Shown: positions 54,774 to 64,000 of the stretch, one piece after another | Layout of the letters: the number at the start of each line of letters is the position of its first letter | Position numbering within the stretch: the stretch's first letter is position 1 | NCBI GenBank assembly: GCA_021234155.1 | Contig: JAJEKV010000071.1 | Span: forward strand, 560,001-624,000 | Direction: 5' to 3' | From: Isoetes taiwanensis | Taxonomy: Eukaryota > Streptophyta > Lycopodiopsida > Isoetales > Isoetaceae | Length of the DNA stretch: 64,000 nt | Made by a program: the position numbers and the translations under genes | Notes under the pieces: model-generated | Told to the model about the DNA's origin: nothing | Database searches by the model: none | The model's input: only the letters and a program-made list of their open reading frames with translations

Positions 54774-55392
54774 TAACGTAGGGTTCCCATAGTTAGTGCA
54801 CCTAACAGAAAATAAGGCCCTAAATTTAGTAGGAAACACCACTTGCTCGAATCTCAGATCCAAATTATGCTCTGGCATGTACTACATCAGATTTTAAACT
54901 TTCAAGGAAAATTTTTTTTGCATAACCAGTTCTGTAACAGCTTGAATCAAAGGGGGTCTTTTCCCCATGATGGTGATATCTGTCACCAAATGGAGCAGAG
55001 GAACATGGCACAGAGCTTTCCCTTGTTGGTGCACTTCGTGATTGCAATTGGTGCACCTTGATCCCTGTTATGGTGAAACCCTTACCTACAATAGGTGATA
55101 CCAGCACTTTTGTTTGGCGCACAGCAGCACCTACGTTGGTGAATAATTTAGATCATAATGTTGCATCTATTCACCTCAACGGTGCACACCATTCAATAAC
55201 CTGGTGCAGTAAATCACTATAACATACGCATTGAAAATCAAACAAACAATTTTGTTATTTAAACCATAAACTTATCCCAAATAATTGGACAAGAGCACTA
55301 ATTAACTTATGTCTACAATACAATTCAGAATTTAATCAGAAATTTATTCACTTGTTATTAGAAAAAGGCAAGGAATACATTTACAACAGAAA

Positions 55393-57639
55393 TTATAATC
55401 CCAAATATTTCAGATGGGAAAGTGCTTCATTTCTATACACATCATCAAGAGATTTGGTCTTGTCCTGGCAGGTTTCAGACTCTCCTTGAGACTCAGCATC
55501 AGCCATGTTTCTATCTCCATTTGACATTTCATTTGCATTTATAGGAAGGCTCACAAACAGATCTAAAGATTGGCTAGCCTGAAGCAAAACATCAGTTACA
55601 TTTTCAAATGCCTCATTTTCATCTTGTCTTATAGGCATTCCAACACTTCTTTTGCGACGTTTTCCCCACATAAGAACCTCACTTACCTCAGTGCATTGTC
55701 GCTTACAATTTTTCTTCACAACTGCTAATGCCTTTTTCTCTTCTGCTAATCTTTTTTTCTCTTCCCTTGCCTTTCTGGCCTCTTCCTTCCTCAATTTCTC
55801 TTTCTCTTTCACTATTTCTCTTTCCTCTTTCTTTCTTTTCTTCTCTTCTATCTTTTCCTGCCTAATTTTAGCTGCCTCATCTGCCTTTTTTTGTTCTTCT
55901 ATCCTTGCTTGTACTACTTCATCTGATGTAACATAAAGTTTACCTTTCAAACTAGCTGGTAATTTCATCCTTCTTGCTTTGGGCCTATTACTTCCTGCCT
56001 TCCCAATATTGGCATTTGGATCCAAAACAACTTCAACCTGCCTTGCTGCTCCTGTATCTGAGGTACTTCCAAGTTCATCAGAAATTAGTATATCTTCACA
56101 TCTTCCTACACCTGCCCCTCCTGCAACTGTATCTTCTTGAACATCTATTGCTGCAACATTAGTATCTTCAAAACATTCATCAACAACATGTTCTTGTTCC
56201 TGGATTTCTACATTGTCCATGCCAACATTCTCATTCCCATTTGCTATAGAAGATGCTTCTGCTGCTAAGCTATCAGCAACTGGCTCAGGAGTTACAGCTT
56301 GATTATTAAAGGGCCAAATACCAGTCTTGGAAAATCCAGCAGAGATATTGGATGGTGTAAAAGTACTAATGATTGAATCAGACACTAAAGTTGCCATATC
56401 TTCTTTAGTAGGCTCTATACCATACCGAGCATGCATGAATTGTCCTCTGCGATTTTTAAAGGATGCTTTAAATGGACCAAAACAAGAAACATCTAAGGGT
56501 TGTAGTCTATGGGAGGTATGTGCAGGAAGTAAAAGAATGTGCAGCCCTATGTTTTTAGCCTTCAAAATAGTGTCAAGCGTAACATGACTACCATGACCAT
56601 CAATAATTAGGAGATGAGGCTTGTCTAACGAAATTCCACCAGGTACTGTCTTCTGAAAATGGTCCAGCCAAGCACAAAACAAATCATCTGTCATCCAAGC
56701 AGATTTCTGAAAGCTCATTATTGCACCAGGTTCACAGCCTGCCAACAAGTTGTTTCCTACCATCCTCTTACCCTTGAAGATATATAAATTGGGCAGCTTA
56801 TTTCCAATAGCATTGACACAACACAAAACTGTCATCCATTCTCTATTGTTTGGGATGATCTCTCTAACATTCTTCACTCCTTTCTTAGCTACTACTCTCA
56901 TGCCAGTTCTGTTTCCTGCTTGCACCCCTGTTTCATCGGCATTCCATATTCTAGAAGGGTCAAGTTTTAGTTTGTCATAAATGGCTCTCAAGGTAGTGTA
57001 AAAATTCTGGAGGTTATTGGTGGTCATGGCTTTCATCCTACTAATTTCCATACATTGAGCTGACCGGATACTTACTTCAGGATGTCTTTTCTTGAACCTA
57101 TGCCACCATTTCTTACCTGGCAGCCCATTTTTGAAACAGGTAACTCTATTGATAGTCATTTGTGCTACTCTTTGTCTCATAATCTCTAGAGTAACTGGTC
57201 TGCCTTCATCAGCAACATCGAAGGCCCATTTTAGAAGAGCTTTCTCTTCTTCTACAGTCAAGCCTCTAGGAATAGCACCCTGTTTCTCTCTAGTGACACC
57301 ATAGAGATGGTTCCTTAAAGTGGTTTGAGGAATACCGTAATGCCTAGCAGAAGCCCTAATGCTCATAAGACCGTCTTCAATTGCAGAAATGGCCTGTTCT
57401 AAATGTTCCTTCTTCCACCCACCTCTGACTGCTTTTCTTACTACTTTCTTACCAATGCCAGGAGGTAAGTTTTTTTTGGTCAAGAATTTCTTAGATGGCC
57501 TATGATTAAGCAAAGGTTCAGAAATAGGATTGGCATCACCTACACCTACAGGAGTGGCAACAGTCCTAGGAGTGGCAACAGTCCTGTTCCTTCTTAAATT
57601 CATAATGGTGATAGGATAGATGGCAATGACTGACTTCAA
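55393..57639 (-). CDS. Pogo-family transposase, intact 748-residue frame
   Basis: The enzyme binds its element's ends and moves it by cut and paste into TA sites, in the nucleus. A Psq/CENP-B type helix-turn-helix lies at residues 72-115 ('HLEQAISAIEDGLMSIRASA', then RHYGIPQTTLRNHLYG). A second DNA-binding (CENP-B/Tc5-like) region is at about 125-195. The catalytic domain carries D235 in NADETG, D347 in IIDGHGSH and D383 in RLQPLDV, giving DD36D. The C-terminal third has acidic segments and a Lys/Glu coiled-coil stretch at about 600-670. It has no stops or frameshifts, unlike nearly every other transposon gene here. A shorter start at Met13 is possible. It may still be active or recently inserted. 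Confidence 0.92.
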   Translation of the reverse strand: MKSVIAIYPITIMNLRRNRTVATPRTVATPVGVGDANPISEPLLNHRPSKKFLTKKNLPPGIGKKVVRKAVRGGWKKEHLEQAISAIEDGLMSIRASARHYGIPQTTLRNHLYGVTREKQGAIPRGLTVEEEKALLKWAFDVADEGRPVTLEIMRQRVAQMTINRVTCFKNGLPGKKWWHRFKKRHPEVSIRSAQCMEISRMKAMTTNNLQNFYTTLRAIYDKLKLDPSRIWNADETGVQAGNRTGMRVVAKKGVKNVREIIPNNREWMTVLCCVNAIGNKLPNLYIFKGKRMVGNNLLAGCEPGAIMSFQKSAWMTDDLFCAWLDHFQKTVPGGISLDKPHLLIIDGHGSHVTLDTILKAKNIGLHILLLPAHTSHRLQPLDVSCFGPFKASFKNRRGQFMHARYGIEPTKEDMATLVSDSIISTFTPSNISAGFSKTGIWPFNNQAVTPEPVADSLAAEASSIANGNENVGMDNVEIQEQEHVVDECFEDTNVAAIDVQEDTVAGGAGVGRCEDILISDELGSTSDTGAARQVEVVLDPNANIGKAGSNRPKARRMKLPASLKGKLYVTSDEVVQARIEEQKKADEAAKIRQEKIEEKKRKKEEREIVKEKEKLRKEEARKAREEKKRLAEEKKALAVVKKNCKRQCTEVSEVLMWGKRRKRSVGMPIRQDENEAFENVTDVLLQASQSLDLFVSLPINANEMSNGDRNMADAESQGESETCQDKTKSLDDVYRNEALSHLKYLGL

Positions 57640-58716
57640 GCTAACTTAGAAGTAGAACTTCTAAACTTAATGAAATGGCTGCATGAATTGCCTGTGAAAG
57701 TGAAATCTTATGAATAAAGGAACTGAAATTAAGAAAGAAACTGAATCTGAACTTAATATCAAAATGGAAGCTTACCTAAGATATTTGTATCATGATGCTT
57801 TTCACCTTCACAAATTAAGTTTGCTAGCTTCCACTGTTACTTTCAAATGCCCTGTTAATTGGATAAGAACAAAGTAATCAATTAAACAACACAAAATACA
57901 TAACAAGATACAAGGCTAGCAACAAGAGAACAGAGCTCTTACCTTTATTCTTTCTCACTGCAGTAACAAGAAGTAACATAACATTTCCAGCAGAAAAAGC
58001 AGCCCTAAGAGAAGAATAGAGGCTCTTGCTTTGAGTTGTCATAAGATCAGACCTCTCTGAGAATAGAAGGTGCAATTGTTTGAGTGAAGGGAAAGAACAT
58101 CAAAACTTGGAAGCAAAAGATGGAAGACTCACGGATTGTGGCTGCAATACCAAGTCGTTGGCATTTTATAGTGCACATCCAACTAATCTTAGCAGCCATA
58201 AATGCATAAAATGGGAAGGAAATATGAATCAATGGCTCCTTTGCAGCCAGTTCATCGATCCTGGATGCTTAACAGCTGAGATTTTGTTCCCTTGAAGAGA
58301 AAGACATTGAATCGTCCCGCCAAGATCCATCTCCAACTAACCTGAACCTGCATGCAGAAAAGAGAGGGTTAGATTGCTGCCAAATCAGAGATCCTAAGCA
58401 TCAACGGTCTGATTAGAGTTAAGATTAAGCTACCATTACAAAGGGAGGAGAAAAATGATCTTACTTGTGCGGGAAATCAGAAAAAAATTAGGTTCCAATA
58501 GTTAGAAAGGCATCGCCATGTGGGTAGAGCGGGAGTCCGACAAGCAAAATTCCAAATCCAGCATGGTGTCTGTTAGCGCCGTCAATGAAGAATCGCTGCA
58601 CTGTAATAGGGTTTCGTTGCGCCATTTGGGTGGTCTGCTGTACCAAAAAGGAGTCCAGGTGGACCTTATGTGGCGCACCAAATAAGGGTGCCGCACCATT
58701 AACGGCGACCCTACGT
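57640..58716 (-). other. Pogo upstream region
   Basis: About 1.1 kb lies between the transposase start and the right terminus. It should hold the promoter and 5' UTR, perhaps with an intron. No further coding frame is supported. Confidence 0.5.
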
Positions 58717-58718
58717 TA

Positions 58719-60269
58719 ATCTGTGTGGCGCTTTTGCTATTTCTGTGTGGGCTCTTTTGCTAGTTCAAGGCTTCATTCCCTCTCTGTGCCTTACGAATCC
58801 AGCAATGGTGATCTCTATTCCAATTACAAGATGCCATAGTCAAGGCCCTTCTTGAGAAAGAGATATATACAGCAAAAGAAAGAGAAATAGATACAACAAA
58901 AGAAATTGAGAGAAGCATAACTTACCATTTTGCAGACGTGCTTGTGTCGATGCCAGGGGAAAACGGAGAAGAAAAATCTTTTGTGAGCTTATTCTTTTAT
59001 AAAGGAGGTAAAGAAAAGAAGGGAGAATAATTTTTTGAACGTGGGCGGCTATGGCGGACTGCTATAAGGTATGGACAATCTACAGAAGTAGCACAGCATG
59101 GATAGAAAAAATAGCAGACAGAATGACCGATTGAGCAGGCAGAGCGGTCGAATTTGGCGATGGCAGCTCCTCTTGATGGCGCCTATCTTTCATGCTTGGA
59201 GATGCAGCTATAGATGGCGGTGACTATGGCATGCATACTTCTTTCTTTTCTTCTCTGTCTCATCTGTTCCCTTCTTGTTTCTTGCTTGCAGATGACGTTG
59301 GCTATGGCAGAAGATGGCAATGGCAAGATTGATGCAGTGGCAGAAGACGGCTATGGCAAGATGGCGATGGAAAGATTGATGCAGTGCAGAAGATGGCGAT
59401 GGCAAGATTGATGCAGTGGCGATTGATGGCAGACGGAGGGAGGCAGGCGTTTATCCTTACCCTGCGTTTTTTCTTAAGTTTTCCTCTGATTCTTTTTTTT
59501 TTAGCTTTCTTATGAGTTTTTCTCTTATGTCCTATTTTTGCCTTAATATTTCTTCTGTTCCATGACCTCCTTGTCAAGCATAATAGGGAATTTAGGACAC
59601 GCTAAGCGTGATTTTTAGAAGAGTGAATATCTTAAATCACGCCAAGCGTGCATTGGTCTATAGCAAAGTGGATCCTAAACCACATATTAGCACCTTAGGA
59701 ATAAAAAACCAATTCCTTAGTGCTAAAACTACTTGCCTCGAACTTACAATGGTGTTGATGTATAAGGTATATCCTCAACTTCACTTTTACAATATTATTG
59801 TGCTTGCTAATACACGCTAGGCGTGATTTGTTTTGTTCCATATTAGATTTCCTCTAGAATATTTGTGATTTACTTTGTTTCATAACTAGGTTTCCTTTAC
59901 AATACACGCTTGGCGTCATTTATTTTATTCCATAACTAGGTTTTAGTTGTTGAAATAATTAGAGGAATGTGATGATGAGTTTGAACTTGAAGGGGTAACA
60001 ACCACAACACAATCATCGAATCAAATAATGCACAAGGGCAGGGAACTCTAAGAGTAGCCTGGAAAATAATTAGAAAGGACTTGGTTAAGAGGTATAGTCA
60101 TCTTTCCCTCACCTTGCTGTTAGCTGGAGAATCTCTAGTATGAATCTCATTTCTCTATTGGATAATATTAAGTTTCCTTGTCCACATGAAAAATGTGACA
60201 TACTTGTTATATACTTGTTATCTTATATCTTTCTTACTTTTCCATTACAAGATATGATGTTATTAATGC
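58719..60269. other. Spacer with short tandem and palindromic repeats
   Basis: 58719-58765 has two copies of TGTG(T)GGCTCTTTTGCTA-like sequence. 59285-59430 is made of GATGGCAATGGCAAGATTGA-type degenerate repeats. 59598-59917 carries four CACGC-(T/C)(A/T)(A/G)-GCGTG palindromes (59598, 59638, 59813, 59905). No gene is supported; frames at 59208-59577 follow the repeats. Confidence 0.5.
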
Positions 60270-60622
60270 TAAGGGTATGGTCACATGTACATGTCAATAT
60301 GAAGGGATAGACGTCAAAATTTCAAAAACGAAGGGTCACATGATAGTTTTTGACATGAAGAGCTTCATGTCAACGTCTATCCATTCCACCGGCTTCCTCT
60401 TCGGCTGAAGGAGTCCATGTTGACATGAAGCCTTTTTATTTTGACACGTTGCAAATCTTGGAATAGATCAACCGTCTAAATTAAGGAAGTTTCTTTGAAT
60501 GGTTCATAGCCTTTTGACGTGGCATTTCCTTTGAAGATGAACATGCGACCCCAACCTTTTATTAAGCATTCAAGTCGACATGAAAGACGTCATGTCAACA
60601 TCCTCATGTGACCTGGCCCTAA
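60270..60622. mobile_element. Tourist-type MITE, 347 bp
   Basis: The element is 60273-60619, flanked by TAA at 60270-60272 and 60620-60622. Its ends are GGGTATGGTCACATGTACAT and, inverted, GGGCCAGGTCACATGAGGAT, similar over about 28 bp. The TAA duplication and G-rich ends fit PIF/Harbinger MITEs. Confidence 0.82.
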
Positions 60623-61595
60623 GAAGTTTGTCTCTTTTTATAATACCTCATGTGCTTCTACCATCAAACTCAAGCTCAGAATCCATCACCTTATGATCTA
60701 AACAACTTTGCAATAGATGAGTTCGTTGTCCAATTTATAGCTATTGTGAATAATTTGGCTAGGGGGATGACAATTTGTGGAGTGTTAGAATCGCATCCAG
60801 AACTAGACAGGGCAGCTAACATGGAAGATGATCTTGTTTCTTATGTGGAAAATATGGATTGATTCCTTAATTGGAATATCATTGTTTTTATTGATAATTG
60901 TTTGATATATCCATAATTTTAAGGTTGTTCTTGCCCAAAAAAAAACACACCTTGTTAAATATGTGGAAAAACATGGATTGATCTTTTAATATTTTATTTG
61001 AATATATGATTGTTTTTAATGATATTTGTTTCATATATCCATAATTTCGGGGTTGCTCTTGCCCCGAAAATAATGTCATATGTTATCAAATTACATATTA
61101 TTTTCGTCCCAATGTTCTTGGATTTTGATGTCATGAACTTAAAAAACTTGTCCTTCTGTTTCGCATATTTCAAGTCGCATCTAAAATGACTCATGGGAAC
61201 TGCAACATTTATGTGATTTATCAAGTAAAAAAAAAGATTAAAAAAAAACAAAAACCCCCTAGAAAACAACTGCAGGTTGGCGTGATTTTGGAGTTGACAT
61301 AATCCCAATTTAATTGGATGATGGTTCTTCTATCTAGGAGTAAGGCATCAGCTTCGAGCCGAGAGCAATACTTGCGAGGTACTAATGGGGTATGCTTCTA
61401 TTTACAAACAAACCACAGTTTGGAAAAACAATTCAAGGGTTTGAGCAATTTTGGCCATTTTGAGCTGGGGTTTGACATTTCTAGCCTACTTTGAAGTCAT
61501 AAATAAATTCTAGACTGTCTAACAGTCCCATTGCAACACATTTCAGGCGATTTGGAGTTCTGTAGCTCAAGTTATGGAGGTTCAAAGTTTGGATG
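60623..61595. other. Spacer, no gene seen
   Basis: AT-rich. A sequence of about 100 bp is duplicated at 60852-60940 and 60960-61075 (TATGTGGAAAA...TGGATTGAT, ATTGTTTTTA, CATATATCCATAATTT, GGTTGTTCTTGCCC / GGTTGCTCTTGCCC), period about 110 bp. The 70-codon frame at 60650-60862 has no recognised match. Confidence 0.5.
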
Positions 61596-61653
61596 TCTCA
61601 TGGTATGCGCTGGAACCAAATTTTGGTTTTTGGTCTGGGCGCATACTGTGAGA
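61596..61653. repeat. Leader hairpin 1 of gypsy A
   Basis: The left arm is TCTCATGGTATGCGC and the right arm is GCGCATACTGTGAGA, pairing at 13 of 15 positions. The inner part AACCAAATTTTGGTT is itself palindromic. Confidence 0.85.
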
Positions 61654-61730
61654 CATTGGGCACTATTTGGTCTAAAAATGTCCAATTTAACTAACACAAA
61701 GGGCAATTATTGCTAATTCAACCTAATTAA

Positions 61731-62079
61731 TCAACAATTATGCACCTTTCCTTTGGTTTCGACTTGCTTCTCCTTGTCCCTCTGCTCGACGACTCGTTGA
61801 GTTTCGTCGTCCTCTTCGATCTCCTCGAGTACTTCCGTCGAGCCCTCCGACTGCACCTCTGCTCGCTCGTCTAACTCCTGGTTGATGAAATCGGCCAGCT
61901 TCTCTTGTGATCCCTGCTGGAATCCCTGCTGGTGATGCTCCTTTGAAGTAGTCTCCTCGCCTAATGAAGCTGGGTCTCCCCCTGTGAGAAGTCTCTCCTG
62001 AAGCATCTGCTGTACTTGGGCGCTGGCTGATTCAGCTCGTCAAGGAACTTCGGCCCGGCGAATTGTTTGATCGTGCCAT
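61731..62079 (-). pseudogene. gag: Gypsy A Gag N-terminus, broken
   Basis: An ATG at 62079 starts 'MARSNNSPGRSS' and stops after 15 codons. Another frame from 62006 gives 91 residues rich in Glu and Gln ('QELDERAEVQSEGSTEVLEE'), stopping at 61731. By position it matches the Gag start of gypsy B. Shared 'MAR' with B's H3-like start is suggestive only. Confidence 0.45.
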
Positions 62080-62287
62080 GTCTTCGTCCGTCAATGGTCA
62101 GGCGCCCAAAAAAGTCGCCTCGATGCGCGGAGCAAATCTCTAGACAGGAAGTCTACAAATGGAGGGGGGCTAGGTCTATTTATAGTTTGGGCAATTTTAG
62201 GTTAAATTCTAAGTTACTCTTTTTCATGTGCCAAGGCACCTATTAACCTATAACATATGCTTACTTCAGACTTTTCTAATCCATTGG

Positions 62288-62352
62288 TCTCACGGTGTGC
62301 GCTGGGAGGCAAAACCAAAATTTGGTTTTGGGTCTGGGCGCATACCGTGAGA
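62288..62352. repeat. Leader hairpin 2 of gypsy A
   Basis: The left arm is TCTCACGGTGTGCGC and the right arm is GCGCATACCGTGAGA, pairing at 14 of 15 positions (one a G-T type mismatch). The inner ACCAAAATTTGGT is palindromic. Confidence 0.88.
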
Positions 62353-62490
62353 CATTTGGCATTCTTGACTAAATTATATGATTTCTAGGCATATTTTTCG
62401 GGGTATAACTAACTAATTCTTATCTTAAAACTCGATTTAGCTTGTTAGTTTGTTAAAATTCATCATGTTTCAAGGTGATTATGGCCCATG

Positions 62491-62555
62491 TCTCACGGTG
62501 TGCGCTGGGAGGCAAAACCAGAATTTAGTTTTTGGCCTGGGCGCATACCGTGAGA
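62491..62555. repeat. Leader hairpin 3 of gypsy A
   Basis: It has the same arms as hairpin 2. The interior differs by a few bases, and it is spaced 203 bp from hairpin 2. Confidence 0.88.
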
Positions 62556-62750
62556 CCTTTGCTACTTTAGGTCAAAATTTTTTCACCTTTTTAGTTTTCT
62601 TGGTTCTTCAATTCTTCTAACTGTTACTAGCTTAGCATATACTACAAAAATGAGAAAAAAATTTCCCAATTTTTCGAGGTTTGAGAATCCTACTAAATTA
62701 GTACTACTGGGAGCATGGTCAGTGCTTTGCTCTTGGTCACCAAGAACATT

Positions 62751-62762
62751 GCTCTGATACCA
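62751..62762 (-). other. Gypsy A primer binding site (initiator tRNA-Met)
   Basis: GCTCTGATACCA on the plus strand is TGGTATCAGAGC on the coding strand, one base from the LTR edge at 62764. It fixes this LTR as the 5' LTR of a minus-strand element. Confidence 0.92.
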
Positions 62763-62763
62763 C

Positions 62764-64000
62764 TGTGACGTCCCCTACTCATATCGGTGCACTCACGGTA
62801 TACAAACAGAGTTCATCCCCATACCAGCTCCATGCTAATATAGGGCCCTCCACGTGTCACTTTGCAACCTTGATGAGTTCGAAAGGGGAAGAATGAAGGG
62901 GTCATTTTACCCCGTCTCCCTTGAGGCCTACCTAGTCTGCGGGCGTAAATATACATGTCGATGAGTACATACATCAACATCACATGACCATCACGAAGGA
63001 TGGCTCATCACATATCTGCATAGACAGAGAGATCGAGACATCACATATGGACATCCTACCCAAGGCTCGGACTTCGGGGGATGGACCCATGGACTTGACA
63101 GGTCTCCGAGATCAAGCGCATGTAATTCATGGCAATGGATTTGGCTGGCATAAGAACATGGCTTAGGGTAGTCCACTCCATCCGCCCCTCCCATTAACGC
63201 TTGCGAGTAGGTTGAAAAGTGTTAGGACCCGACCAGTAGCCGCCCGGATGCATAGCCAAAGGGGGGCTATTCTGGGTTGCATCTCCCGATTCGATGGGGC
63301 GGTAGGGATCAAGCTCCCACCGAGGTTAGCATCTTGACTCAAGGTGACTAGAGGGCCACCGCCTGTACTCAACCCGAACTCCATGGAAGGTGTCCACCAC
63401 CCCAAGAGTGTCGAACCCAATGCAAAGCCCGCACGCAGGGTAGAGCATCGAGTCTAGTCACTATAGTCCCCGATAGGCTTTACTACCGGAGGGGGCGGAT
63501 CATGAGTCGACATGTACCTCCTTGTAAGCCGGGCCGGCCCCTTCACCCACAACCGGTGTGGTTCTTGTACACAGGCGAATCTACAATTGCACTAAAGAGG
63601 CTAGCTAGGAGCATCAACTACTAGGCTTTAAGGTCTCTACCCCCTTCCCAATACAATGAGTCCACGAGATGCATCATCACATGCATATCATCATGTAAGA
63701 ACTAAAGAACAAGATTTAATCTAAATCACAGAGTTAGGTTCTTTAGTTATGGCTCGATATCTAGAGATCTAGATGGCTGCTATGGGCAAATCAATAGGCT
63801 AAACCTACTTATTCTATGTCTGGGAGGCGGTTTAGACTATTGATTTGGCAAAATACCTGATCCCTGGCTTGCTCCTCCTGCTCTAAACGCATCCATGCTG
63901 CCGAACTGCTTGAAGATGAAGCTAGAAAGGGAAATTGATGGGCTAGTCTGCTCAGACAGACTTTGAGAGGCGAGATTGGCTCTTGAAGCAAGCAAAACAA
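62764..64000 (-). repeat. 5' LTR of gypsy A, truncated by the window end
   Basis: It starts TGTGACGTCCCCTACTCATA on the plus strand, as at 23796. The window ends within it, at the point matching about 25030 of the 3' LTR, just before the place where that copy carries its MITE. Open frames inside (62984-63420, 63809-64000) are LTR sequence. Confidence 0.9.

Larger units (their letters stand above)
54774..58718 (-). mobile_element. Pogo-like (Tc1/mariner) DNA transposon, full length
   Basis: The element is 54776-58716 (3941 bp), bounded by TA at 54774-54775 and 58717-58718. The left end is ACGTAGGGTTCCC. The right end, inverted, is ACGTAGGGTCGCC, so the first 9 bases are identical; similarity continues with GTTAGTGCACC / GTTAATGGTGCGGC. 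GGTGCACC and GGTGCGCC words recur in the outer few hundred bases of both ends, such as 54797, 55027, 55047, 55180, 58665 and 58688. The TA target and DD36D transposase identify pogo. Confidence 0.88.
23796..64000 (-). mobile_element. Family A gypsy element, minus strand, with nested insertions (runs off window)
   Basis: The 3' LTR is 23796-25713, the PPT abuts it at 25714, the PBS is 62751-62762, and the 5' LTR starts at 62764 and runs past 64000. LTRs, PPT and PBS all agree in orientation and the two LTRs are much closer to each other than to the copy at 30-1578. This supports one element of about 40 kb expanded by a CACTA, gypsy B, pogo and MITE insertions. The left target site is probably AAGAC (23791-23795); the right one is outside. 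Two separate elements of the same family cannot be fully excluded. Confidence 0.75.

Noticed and set aside
55652-57304. Plus-strand frames of up to 94 codons
   Set aside because: They are antisense shadows of the pogo transposase.

Overview
The window looks like nuclear DNA from a land plant with a large, repeat-filled genome. The evidence is plant-type Ty1/copia and Ty3/gypsy elements primed by initiator tRNA-Met, an ATL-type RING-H2 gene, and CACTA, hAT, PIF/Harbinger and pogo DNA transposons packed into one another. I cannot name the species; a fern, lycophyte or gymnosperm would fit. Only one host gene is clearly intact: a RING-H2 ubiquitin ligase on the minus strand at 10218-11165. A possible last exon of a second host gene lies tail-to-tail with it at 9232-9391. 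|| Layout, left part. 30-1578 is the 3' LTR of a plus-strand gypsy element (family A) running in from the left. 2786-8327 is a complete but mutated copia element with LTRs, PBS, PPT and a perfect 5-bp target duplication (TGATC). It is followed by a LINE 3' tail, a small Harbinger-type MITE, the RING gene and the remains of a PIF/Harbinger element. Nested in that element is the most unusual object here, a 9.6-kb DNA transposon (13837-23427). It has GGGTAAAAGCATG... inverted termini, a 4-bp target duplication (ACCC), a minus-strand DDE-like transposase gene and a plus-strand gene. The plus-strand gene joins a coiled coil, a Ulp1-type SUMO protease domain and an FCP1/NIF-like phosphatase domain. 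A hAT-type MITE sits inside it, and a 321-bp MITE with nearly the same termini sits at 25095-25415. || Layout, right part. From 23796 to beyond 64000 lies a minus-strand family A gypsy element: 3' LTR 23796-25713, PBS 62751-62762, 5' LTR from 62764. It is swollen by insertions: a CACTA element (29877-39065) that carries a 1.1-kb tandem array and CpG-rich subterminal clusters; a related gypsy element B (43066-54315), a chromovirus with a chromodomain whose Gag begins with an exact histone H3 tail sequence (ARTKQTA); a pogo-like transposon (54776-58716) with an intact 748-residue transposase; and a Tourist-type MITE (60273-60619). The leader of element A carries three near-perfect hairpins. || How it fits together. 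The genes are mostly selfish-element genes rather than a host pathway. Insertion order can be read from the nesting. Most element genes are broken by stops and frameshifts, but mismatches between sister LTRs are strongly concentrated at CAG/CTG triplets. That pattern suggests some of the breaks may be base-calling errors at CHG-methylated sites.
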